Source: Maratus speciosus (taxonomy: Eukaryota; Arthropoda; Arachnida; Araneae; Salticidae). From it: a stretch of DNA of 64,000 nucleotides. The first letter of the stretch is position 1; the number at the start of each line of letters is the position of its first letter. The DNA is taken from the NCBI GenBank assembly GCA_963932465.1, contig OZ010798.1, positions 21,462,918 to 21,526,917 of the forward strand. Reading direction: 5' to 3'. This document shows, piece after piece, positions 22,357 through 32,492 of the stretch. Below the pieces are notes generated by a model, which had not been told where the DNA came from, did no database searches, and saw nothing but the letters and a program-made list of their open reading frames with translations. The translations under genes and the position numbers were made by a program.

Positions 22357-22385
22357 CATCTTTTAGAGGCAATTTCTTCAGCATC
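22357..22385 (-). CDS. Candidate 29-nt exon of the minus-strand gene
   Basis: A chain gap needs an exon that takes one base and leaves one. After CCAAAACAG, this 29-nt piece reads G+MLKKLPLKD+G and is followed by GTTAAA. The phases then work on both sides: from exon 22608-22514 (ends GG) and into exon 19032 (starts TA). The donor and polypyrimidine tract are weak. The opposite strand shows an equally possible tiny exon ending in TTTTG|GTAAGT, so this is a tentative call. Confidence 0.3.
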
Positions 22386-22513
22386 CTGTTTTGGTAAGTT
22401 AAACCAAGATTTTAACAGCGTAATTTAAATTTGATAATCGAAATTACTTAATGAAATTTGTAACACTAATTATGAAGTTAAACATGTTTGTAAATTTAAA
22501 AATAAAATCTTAC

Positions 22514-22608
22514 CCTTCTAAGGCAGATCTATACAAATGAGTATTACGTCTTTTGTCAAAATACTCCTTTCTTTTTACCCCCCAGTTTTCATCAGATGCC
22601 AAAATATC
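22514..22608 (-). CDS. 95-nt exon of the minus-strand gene
   Basis: The acceptor is a C/T-rich tract ending TTTTTTTTTTCAG, and the donor is GAAGG|GTAAG. It enters in phase 0, matching the phase 0 exit of exon 45906-44886, and reads DILASDENWGVKRKEYFDK and RRNTHLYRSALE before leaving two bases. The only long open frame is this one. It is the first coding piece after a 22-kb intron filled with transposons. Confidence 0.72.
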
Positions 22609-22647
22609 CTGAAAAAAAAAAGGTCATCGGTTTTCAGTGTTTTGATT

Positions 22648-22652
22648 TATTA

Positions 22653-22715
<63 letters not shown>
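22648..22715. repeat. (ATT)n microsatellite
   Basis: About 20 ATT triplets run here, and a shorter (ATT)n follows at 22965-22988. Confidence 0.97.
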
Positions 22716-23260
22716 GACCCCCGATATGCTATTTCTGTCAGACAACAATTAAAGTGTCGTCCCTAAATAATAACGCTACGTTACACAACCCAGCCGTAAA
22801 ACGAAGCAGATGTATCATTGTAGGTTAAATACTGATAATCTCTACGGAATTATTTTAAACTTCTAAGCATCGCGCATTTTCAGTTTTTACGTCTTCGAAT
22901 ATGAAAAGAAAGTACTTTTAACTACCATTTGTTTGAAAACTGCATCTCTTATTTTTGAGACATTATTATTATTATTATTATTATTATTTTTTGTAGTTTT
23001 GTAGTTTTGATGCCATTTCTGTAATGGGGGTAACTGAAGTACTCCATTTTTGCAGAAAGTAAGGGGAAAATAATAGATTACTACATTTCTTTTGTTGCCA
23101 TTTTCTTATAACAACTGAAGAAAAAAAAACTGTAATTAAATTACGTGCTATTTTCAAAAAAATATAAATGAATGATTATAAACTATTATAAACTATATTT
23201 AATTTTAAGTATCCTTATTAATATTACAAACAAATGGTAGCATATGAATCATTAGATAGC

Positions 23261-23296
<36 letters not shown>

Positions 23297-25242
23297 GAGA
23301 TTGCTTTTTGCTGGGTTTGTGTATTATTCCGCAATAGCGACGTTTTATGCATACTTTTCTACAGATGTTGTTTAAGACTGGATCGTCAATGTGGAATTCT
23401 TCAGCGGATGCAAATTAGTTCATTTTATACAAAATAAAAGCGTGTATTTTAAGTCTTAAAACTTTAGGTTTTGTATTATCTATATTTATATATTTTTGTT
23501 TTTCATCGGGGGCGATACTAAATTCTGAAAAAGCAGAATTCCTGTTTTTAGTTATTATTCTAGTGTTGTGATTATTCCAGGTACCTTTATCACGACGCAG
23601 TACCCTCGAATTTTCCAAATGCTCTCCATTATTTTTCGAATACGAGATGTTTCTGTCTTTTTCCTCCAAAATTAGTAACTCTCATTGGCGCATATCTAAA
23701 TTATTTTTTGTTCGTGAACGGGTCTATTATTCAGAAATTATGAAATCGAATATTTTCTCTAAAGCTATAGCCTATTTATTATTATTACTGCGAAAAAGAA
23801 AAAAAAAATAAAGATACATAAATTCTGAATAAAAATCACCTTTAAGTAATTTGAATATGGTTTGTGTTACAAATTTTAAACTTGTAAATTGTGTAAGGTG
23901 AATTTAAGGATTTCAAGAAATTGATATGTTATATCATTTTTAACTAAATACGCAAAAAAATTCTCAACAAAATCCGCTTATTGGCAGAAATTCCTGAATG
24001 GAAATTTTCAACTATGCTATGCATTTAATTGGACTCACTTATAACATACTGTGTAATACACATACATATCCATAGATCATATACAGGGTTGCACAAAAAA
24101 TCGTATATTTTCGTGATTAATCACGGTAATAGCAGAAATTTAGTTTTCAACGTTATGGTTATGTGTTTTACAAATTGATCATTTAGACATCATCTTTTAC
24201 TTTAGTATTGAGAATGTGTTGGAAAGTGTTTCAAAATCTATGCTATACGCATGATTTTTTTCGCTCTTTTTTCTTTTTAAGAAAAATCTAAAAATCTAAT
24301 TCAACATAGAATTCCAACGTTTGAATTACTGTCATTCAAATCTCTATAATTGGAGCTTTAATAAATAATGCTAACGATTTAAATATATTTAGAAAACTGA
24401 AAAAAAAAACACATTGTATTTTAATGACTTATAACAGTTACATTAAAGCAGTTCTAAAACCCAATCTCATTCATTCTGGCACATTTTTGAATTCATTTTT
24501 ATAATAAAACGCATGAAATTGACAAAGACTGTGTGATTTTTTAAAATGTTTTCTACTCTATATGGCCAAAGGTGACCGATCACTTGCACTGTAAAAAAAA
24601 AATCTGTAATCCTACAAAACTAGTTTTTGTAAAACTACAGAAATCTGTATGTTTACTAGAATTTTATCTGTAACCGGGTAAAATATTTACCACTCGCATA
24701 GTACAAATACATGAAATATCTTAGTCGCACCTGTCAGCCAATGAGAAAGGACTTCAATGATGACGTAATGACTGTTCACGCAGACACAGAGTTGTTCAAG
24801 GCATCCATCTTGATTATGATTTCAAATTAGGATGTAAGTAAATATTTCTTCTTTATGAGTTAAATTTTGTTATATTTCCATTCTCCTTGATTTCTAGTAA
24901 GTAAAAATGAACTACACAGTAAGACCGTTTGATTTCGAATTATAATGTAACATGATTTTAGCAGGTATTAATGCGTAATCATCCTATTATTTTATTGTTA
25001 AATATTTATCATTCAGTCAAATGACAATTCTTTACATCAGTGTTTATTACATGCGTGCAATTTCTAATGTTTTATGTAATAAATAAAATTTTATTGCAAT
25101 ATGGTTAGCAGATTAAATATTTTATTTTTAATTAGTGATACAATGAATAATACTCCCCCTCTTTGACTGATAATGAAGGCCAAATATTCCACTATTCTTC
25201 TGCAGAATACTTAAAATGTATACCAAAATTATCTTTCTTAAT
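22716..25242. other. Intron sequence, mostly featureless
   Basis: It contains a T run at 23264-23294. At 24555-24588 there is a short block (ATATGGCCAAAGGTGACC) that is shared, inverted, with 43117-43143. A CCAAT followed by TGACGTAA and a GGAT|GTAAGT at 24735-24835 could be a promoter and first exon, but no open frame supports it. The 84-codon minus frame at 23415-23669 has no splice sites that fit. Confidence 0.4.
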
Positions 25243-26437
25243 ATTAGAGTCGTGCTGTGCAATCGGTATTTATTATACTAGATTCCGACATCGGGTCGGG
25301 TTTACTTTACTTTTTTGGTTCGGATCGGGTCGGTTTGGGTTTTGAATCTTGTATGTCGGGTTCGGGTTGACTGATTTTTCAAAAGAATGTCCAAAATATT
25401 TTTTTTTCAGGTTAAAAATCTAGGTATAGGGCAGATGTGCCAGTAATGGATAAAATTCAAATTTTTTGTTTATAAAAAAAATTAAACAATAAAAATTTTA
25501 CTTTAAAAATTTTCTTCATAAGCCCCCCCCCCCCCCCCACCAACACCGCTTACATATTTTATAATCTGTGTTATTGTTGATACTTTCAATCAAACCAATT
25601 AGGAAGCAAAAAGTGATCCTACGAAGTTCCACTGTTTTTCATTTATGTTGGTGAACATGCAAAGAGCTGGTTTAACTTAATAAATTTTATATATTCTTTT
25701 ACTTTCCTGCAAAATTTGTTTTTGTTTTGGTAGTAATAAAAATTTTTGAATATGATCATTCTAGACATTTCATCAATCGCACACTAGATGAAGCAATGGT
25801 AGTCCAATCTCCAGTTAAAAAAAGTTGCATAAAATTTCAATTGTATAAAGTAAAAGATTATTTCAGCAATCAGAAGTAATTTTGCTTCATATACTTTCTA
25901 TGATTTCTGAATATTAATGACTTATTTATGCATAGATGTAGTAGTTTCCCTATTTATGGAACATTATACTGTATATTATCCATAATATAAACTAAGCCTT
26001 CAAGCATGGGTCTAAGCATGGATTAAACTAAGCATGGGACAAATTTTGAAACTTGCAATTTCTTTAATTATAAAATTGTTTCTGAAATTATGTTTCTATA
26101 TTGTTCAAGGACATTAGACAGTGTTTCATTTTGTATTCTATAAACTGAAATATTGTTTTTGTGTCAAACAAAGTTCATTTTCTTATTTTTGTAAAAGGTG
26201 TCCCATTCCTACGTACTCTCTCCTATGCTTCTAACTCTGAATATTGGGCACTTCTCTATCTATGCACACGTATCATGGATATGAGTTTTAAAACTATCAG
26301 AAATATTATACATGTGTTTGCGCGTACATGAAAAATGAAATGTTGGTAATATTTTTCCAATTCCTAGAGAAGAATAAATAGTTAACTGTGCCTTAAATAA
26401 AAAGAATTTATCACATTTCTTATATACTTTTTATTTC

Positions 26438-26769
26438 TTAACCTTTAACTGATGTTACCGGTCTCTCAGACCGCAGCTTTTTTAATTTTTATAGTTTTGC
26501 CATTTTATATATACTTGCAATTTTCAATTTAACTACAAACACTACCGAAATTTTGTTCCGTTGTGAACTTCAGTATTATCACCAGACACTTTTGAATAGG
26601 TGAATTTTAATTATAACAATCCTGTACAAAATGTTTAGTACAAAAACACCATCCTATGAGTCAATCGTGCCTTTTATTCATCTTTCGATAAAGCGGTCTC
26701 ACAGACAACTTCACACTAGTTGACTTCACACTAGTTGTGACAATTTCTGTGACATCAGTTAAAGGTTAA
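26438..26769. mobile_element. TTAA MITE family T2, copy 1
   Basis: TTAA-CCTTTAACTGATGT on the left and ACATCAGTTAAAGG-TTAA on the right (one base of variation) flank the element. Internal inverted blocks are CGGTCTCTCAGACCGC and GCGGTCTCACAGAC. TTAA plus a CC-starting TIR is typical of piggyBac-type elements. Confidence 0.88.
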
Positions 26770-27421
26770 GGAGTAAATTTAATAATAACTCATTCATATT
26801 GAAATATGTATTTATTTTATCTGAAAAATTGTTCTACTCAAACTTTTTGTGAAAATCTTAGACTTGGAAAAAACCTAAATATAAACATTTGCATTTTAAT
26901 TTTACGTGAGTTTCTGAGCGATAAAATGCCGAGTTTTTACTTTCTCATGCAAAGAGAGATATAGGGTAGGTAGGGGTAAATATACGAGCGGGGAAAAAAT
27001 ACGCACCGGCTGATTTCATATGAAGCAACATTTCGGCTCTCATGACCAATAGGTGGCAGTTTTGTTTCAAGTGTACTAGTTATTTGTTTAAACCTTTGAT
27101 AAAAGTAGCAATTTGTGCTAAGAAAATAAAGTAAGTTTAAATTTTCGAATTTTGATGTAATATTTTTAAAATTTCACTGTATTCTTTAGCTGACAGTACC
27201 TGGAATTTTTACAAATCCAAAATGTTAGTGGAGATCGAAAGATTTTTAGCTTCTAAATGCGGTAGTTTGCCTCGATCACATTTGTTTATACTTATGAGTA
27301 GCCGGTTAAGCAAAATACTGCAGAATAGGGTAAAAGTACGCATCCTTCTTGGGACAAAGATACGCACATGTTTAAGATACGGGACATTGTCCTATCGTTT
27401 GAATCGCTTTTGTTTTAAACC

Positions 27422-27722
27422 TTAATCCTTAACTCCTGTTAACGGTCTCACCGACCGCTGCAATGTTCAGTTTTCACAGTTTAACTTGTAATTTTCAATT
27501 TAAGTAGTTATGTTTAATTTTGATTCGTTTGGTAAATTAGAAGTATAGCTGAAGACTTCTGAATGCGGGAAATTTTACTATAATAGTCCTTTGCATAAAG
27601 TTTAGCACAGAAACCGCCTCTTATGAGTCAGTCAATCATTTTATTCAATCAACGATTAAGCGGTCTCGGAGACCGCTTACAGTATTTATGAAACAATTTT
27701 TGTCACAACAGTTAGAGGTTAA
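27422..27722. mobile_element. TTAA MITE family T2, copy 2 (nested)
   Basis: TTAA at 27422 and 27719 encloses TCCTTAACTCCTGTTAACGG and CAACAGTTAGAGG. The internal GCGGTCTCGGAGACCGC block matches copies 1 and 3. It is inserted within the TA-flanked element. Confidence 0.8.
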
Positions 27723-27815
27723 CTGCTATTTGCGATCCCGCAGACCGCTGTTTTTTTCATGGTCTAGTTTAGAATTTTCAGTTTAAATACTATCGAAATT
27801 TACTAATTCTTTTAC
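27723..27815. mobile_element. TTAA MITE family T2, half copy abutting copy 2
   Basis: The sequence following the shared TTAA (CTGCTATTTGCGATCCCGC and GAATTTTCAGTTTAAATAC) matches the left half of copies 1 and 3. The right half is missing. It may mark an insertion of copy 2 into an older copy, or an aberrant excision. Confidence 0.6.
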
Positions 27816-28140
27816 ATTACTCATTCATTTTAGTAAAAATGGGGCAAAAATGCGCACTGCGTATCTTTACCTCATCACTGCGTACTTTTAGCCCAACCAT
27901 TGGGGCAAAGATACGCAGAGCAATGTTTTTTAAAAATTACAGTTTCTCACGGAATTATAATTTGACAGAATGTCGTTTGATAGTGGAACGTGCCTAAGGT
28001 TTTAATACAACATTTTAATCAGTCATTACATAAGTTTAGATCAATGTGTTCGTTAAATATCAAAATTAATGATAAGTGCGTAACTTTAGCCCCCATCTAT
28101 CCTACATCACTTAGGTGTGTCATGTGATTGTGAGCCATGT

Positions 28141-28221
28141 TGAGGACAACTTGTCACCAAGCGCCATTGAGATCAACCATGATGGTGAATATCGATGGCG
28201 CTTTTTAACAAGCTGTCCTCA
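28141..28221. ncRNA. 81-nt hairpin, pre-miRNA-like
   Basis: TGAGGACAACTTGT and AGCGCCAT on the 5' side pair with ATGGCGCT and ACAAGCTGTCCTCA on the 3' side. The loop lies around CAACCATGATGG. The size and arm length are in the pre-miRNA range, but small MITE-like palindromes look the same. No conserved miRNA was recognised. Confidence 0.25.
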
Positions 28222-28866
28222 CTTCAAATACTTGTGGGCATGATACCCACATATATTTGAATATTAAAGTATATACATTTGTCCATTTTCCTACATAAAA
28301 CATAAATTTTTATTAGAGATGTAATTGTAGATTACATTTCATAATATTAATAAAACACGATTTCCTTTCCTTTTATTTCGGGTTCGGGTTGAAATAAGTC
28401 TGGGTTGAGTTGCAGGTTGCCGAAAATTATTTTGGCTGATTCTGGTCAGGTTGCGGATCGAGGAAATACTTTTGGAGGGTTCGGGTCGAGTTGTGGGTTG
28501 ACTTAAGTATAATATTCGGTTTTGTGTCTGGTGCAACTTGACCCGTGCAGGACTACTCTGTAGTTGGAAAATTTTCAATATATCAGGATTCGTACGGTCC
28601 TTAAAAGTACTTGCATTTTTCAAAAGAATTTTTTTTTGTGCTTGAAAGTGCTTATTTTCATACAAAATTTTTTAAAAGTCCTTAAAAGTGCTTTACTGTC
28701 ATATTATTTCTTAATCGGGGGTGGAACTCTTCTGCATTTCTTTTCATTTCTGATTTAAAAAATAAAGATAAAACCGCCATTGTGCTAACCTTTCTTCTGA
28801 AATTTCACCTCCCCTTTTTACTCCCTTCTCCACAATACCAAAGTTTAAACTGTTTAAAACTTTTTT

Positions 28867-29173
28867 TTATCCTTTAACTGATGTTACCGGTCTCACAGAC
28901 CAGTGCTTTTTTTCAATTTTCATAGTTTAACTTGCAAATTTCAGTTTATCTACAAACACTACTGAAATTTTGTTTCGTTTGAAACTTTAGTACTGATACC
29001 AGAGACTTTTGAATAGATGAATTTTAATTATAACACACCTGTGCAAAAAGTTTAGTACAAAAACAACATGCTATAAGTTTATCGCGGCTTTTATTCATCT
29101 TTCGTTGGAGCGGTCTCACAGACCGCTTCACACTAGTTATGTTACAATTTCTTTGACATCAGTTAAAGGTTAA
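28867..29173. mobile_element. TTAA MITE family T2, copy 3
   Basis: CCTTTAACTGATGTTACCGG and ACATCAGTTAAAGG-TTAA mark the ends. The left target reads TTAT, a single change. The body parallels copy 1 throughout. Confidence 0.85.
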
Positions 29174-29519
29174 AAAAAAATTGCTCTACTGTTTTTGTTA
29201 CTTTAAGTGAATAAATAATCAGTCCTAAATTTCATTAACTATTCATTCCATCATATCCGTTTGATTAAAATTTTATCTGAATTTCACCTTCAAATTTTCG
29301 TTTCCTCGTTTTCTTCACCTCTCACACTAATAATACTTAGTTTCAAAACTCTTTAAACCTGCTTAAATAATAATAATAAAAAAAAATCTGTTCTGTGTCA
29401 TTTTATTGTCACAACAAATAATCAAGATTTTTCTTCCTACTCGAAATTGGCAACACCCCCCCCCCCCCCCAAAAAAAAAACTTCGATCACTTAGAATTTT
29501 AAAGTCTTTAAAACTCTTC

Positions 29520-30130
29520 ATAGACCAGTGGTAGGGGAGGAAAAAGGGCCGCATTTGGAATTAATTAGGGGAAAGCTGGAAATTGTTTTAATCCCTTTAT
29601 TTTAAGTCTAGAAGAATGTACTTAGTCTTCTCCCTCTTACTAGGTTAGTGGTTGAAGATATGTACAGATTTATAGTGAAACAACACATTTTTATTAATTA
29701 CCATAGCAATATCTAAAAAAACTAACTCTATCAAAAACATTGTCAATACAGATGTTGTAGAGGTTAAAATTCTGATTGAAATGTGTACTTAATATTTTCG
29801 TTGAATTTTTACAATTATAATACAAAGTTTTGCCTAATTCGTAAATCAAGTGATTGAAGCCAGAACAGACGAGGTTCAGTTCACCCTGTTTCTAATTTAT
29901 ATATATTTTTTAATTTATTGAGGTATTATTTGAGGATTTTGTAATTATTTTAGGCTTTATTTTGGATATTTTCAGAGTTATGGCTTAAACTCTTGATTAC
30001 GCATTATAGCCCAGTGGTAGGAAATGAAGAAAATGGCCGAATTCGGAATTAAATACGGGAAAGCTGGAAATTGTTTTAATCCCCTCGACGTAGGTCAGAA
30101 ATAAACGTACTAAGTTTTCCCGCCCTACTA
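29520..30130. repeat. Two direct ~120-bp repeats ending in CTAGG
   Basis: AAAGCTGGAAATTGTTTTAA occurs at about 29563 and 30060, and the copies stay similar from CCAGTGGTAGG (29524, 30011) to TACTAGG. A third, inverted copy is at 31005-31090. The unit ends where the Helitron terminus at 30128 begins, so it may be a Helitron-end satellite. Confidence 0.7.
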
Positions 30131-31314
30131 GGTGCGGCTTTGCCGCTACGAACAAATAGATAACTTAAAAAGTGCATTATTTCATGATTTTTAGCATATT
30201 TCAAAAAGGATTTGTAAATGATGGGAAATATTGTTTATGATCTCTGATATTGTATTTGAATTATGCGTCGCATTTAATTTGACATATATAGTGAATAACA
30301 GTGCGCATGCATCACATTTAAGGAGGTCGAAAATAGTGGGGAGGAGCGCGAGAACAAATGAGTGTGCAGGATTCTTGTCGCTAGAGGAATTATAGGTCAA
30401 CCAATAGCACAATTTTAAACTTCGATATTTTACGAAAAGGACTAAGATGGTTTAAATAAAAATTATTTTCGACTAGTATACGAGTATCTTAAGTTAAGTT
30501 CATAAAATTTTAAAACTTTCGTAATATTGAAAAAAAGTATTATAAGATTTACTTTTTATTTTTTTTTTTAACTAAGGTTTAAGGTTGACGATATCATTTG
30601 AGAAATGTCATGTAAAACGGCTGTCAATTATGTACCTCTTTCTCGATAACTACTAAATTATAATCCTCAAAATATACAAAATAAAGCATTAACATAATTA
30701 CAGAAACATCGCGAGGGCCTCAACAACTTAAAGAAAATACATGTATGTAATAAACGGAGGCAGGGCGGATTGATAACTCTGTCTCTCTCTTGATTAGTGG
30801 TTAAGGCAAAATTTAGAAATAGAATTGCGACCATAATGTTCAGCAAAAATATTAATATAGGTACTCATTTTATTCAGAATTTCAAATTCTACGACATTTG
30901 TATTGACAATGTTTTTGAAATAATTAATTGTTCTGAGATATTGTTAAGATAATTAAAAAAAAGTGTTTTTCGACTATAAATATGTACATATTTTCTAATG
31001 TTCACCTAGTACGTGGGATAAAACTTAGTGCTTTCATTTTAGACCTAAACGGAAGGGATTAAAACAATTTCCAGTTTCCCACCCACATAATTGTGAGTTA
31101 CATCCCCCCGATCACGGGTCTTTGAAATAGAATTGTGACAATGTTCAACAAAAATATTCAATGTAGTTCTCATTTTACTCGGAATTTTAAGCTGACGACG
31201 ATCTGAACACGGAAATTGCAAAACCTAAATTTCATTCCAGATTTCAAAGTGCTGCCATTTGCAAAATGACGTCAGCGTTACGCACAGATATATATTTGTT
31301 TTTTATAATATAGA
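30128..31314 (-). mobile_element. Complete non-autonomous Helitron (1187 bp)
   Basis: On the minus strand the element starts TCTATATTATAAAAAACAAA (31314), preceded by A. It ends with the hairpin GCGGCAAAGCCGC, then AC and CTAG (30128), followed by T. TC...CTAG ends, a 3' hairpin and A|T insertion define Helitrons. No Rep/helicase frame is present, so it depends on another copy. Internal duplicated blocks lie near 30790-30890 and 31110-31190. Confidence 0.85.
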
Positions 31315-32492
31315 TAGATATAGATTTTATTTTCATATCAAAATCTTGGTGTTTTTTTTTTCTTTTCAAACTAATTTTTTTCACCCTTAAATCCATTTAT
31401 ATCTGAACCAAATCAATACTCGATCATTTCAAAGCTACTGTATAACATTAAGTGTGTATTTTTCAATAACATATACGTAATGTGAGTCGTGTAGTAAAAT
31501 GCGCAGAAAAACAGAAAAGTGACTTCGGACAGTGAATTTTTTTATAAGATTAATTTTGTATTTTTTTAAATGTATTGCAGTATTTCAAAGAGAATTGAAA
31601 GTATATGCTTTTTGGTATTGTAATTATTAATTGGTATTAATATTCTGCATAATTTGATTTTTGGAGTCTTATGTGTAATTTTGAAATATGCCTGGGAAGG
31701 GAGGTGGGGGAGGGACAAGGTTCTTCCAGTATTTTAAATTCTTAAAGTTTGTCGTTATCATCCAGACTCTTTGAAATTTTTAGATGTTAAAACATAATGT
31801 TTTCGTAGCCCGAGTGAAAAAATATTAATATTTAGTGGGGAAAAGGCTGGTAAGTTTTTTATCACGATGTAACTCTGGTTTTTGCTAATTTTGTCGAAGT
31901 TTTTGCAGATTTTATTTAGTAAAAAATATTTATTTGTCCGAATGTTTCGAAATTTTCGTAGGTAAATGTAAATCTGGCCTGTTGAATTGCTCTAAAAAGA
32001 TTGTGTTAAAATACGGACGTTTAGTTAGTTTTATGGTAGAAAAAATATAGTCTTTGTGAGGCGCGAAGTGACCTACGCTCACCATGTATTTGAAAGAGTT
32101 AAAACTCTTTTTTTTAAAAAAATCAATTGCATCATCAGTTAGAAGATTTTAACTTTTAGAGCATATATATATAATATTTGCCGATACTTCTAAAATATTA
32201 TCCTGGAATAAATTGCAACAAGTTTTCGGAAAAACTTTTTTGATCTTTTTGTTCAAAGGTTTAACTGCTAGGTGGGGAGAATATCGTAAATTTAATATCG
32301 GAATATATCAACGTGTTAATACTGGTGATATATCGCGATAACTACCGTAAAGGGTATGCGAATAAAAAAATTGCTTATTTTAAAAGATAAATGGCATGTT
32401 ACCAAAAAATTTAGTAGAAACAGATGTAGAAAGGAGCTAATAAATGTTTCATGCTATTTTCTTCTACAGCATCCTTTAAATATATATATATA
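31315..32492. other. AT-rich sequence, nothing identified
   Basis: No exon, RNA or element end was recognised apart from short AT dinucleotide tracts. Confidence 0.45.

Larger units (their letters stand above)
26964..28102. mobile_element. TA-flanked element with GGGTAGGTRGGGGYAAA ends
   Basis: TA-GGGTAGGTAGGGGTAAA on the left matches the right end, whose complement is GGATAGATGGGGGCTAAA. Inside, GGGGCAAAGATACGCA-type segments recur at 27350, 27840 and 27905. The ends resemble those at 32493-34920, which carries a Tigger-like transposase. The 67-codon frame at 27222-27425 is not recognisable as transposase. Confidence 0.65.
25243..28562. mobile_element. Probable hAT-like element with GGGTCGGGTT-rich ends, heavily invaded
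   Basis: The left end (TTAGAGTCGTGCTGTGCA, then GGGTCGGGTTT and GGATCGGGTCGG) and the inverted right end (CAGAGTAGTCCTGCACGGGT in complement, then CAACCCACAACTCGACCCG) resemble hAT termini with subterminal GGGTCG repeats. Similar sequence occurs at 55.7-58.4 kb and 63.1-63.75 kb. MITEs and a Tigger-type element sit inside. No target duplication was confirmed, so the pairing of the two ends is inferred. Confidence 0.45.

Noticed and set aside
24588..24680. CACTGTAAAAAAAAAATCTGTA as a MITE end
   Set aside because: No inverted partner end was found within reach, so an element could not be delimited.
24690..24840. CCAAT box, TGACGTAA and GGAT|GTAAGT suggesting a promoter with first exon
   Set aside because: The ATG in this stretch meets a stop after 20 codons, and no downstream exon was found. 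A similar CCAATGAG motif also occurs inside a MITE at 16138.
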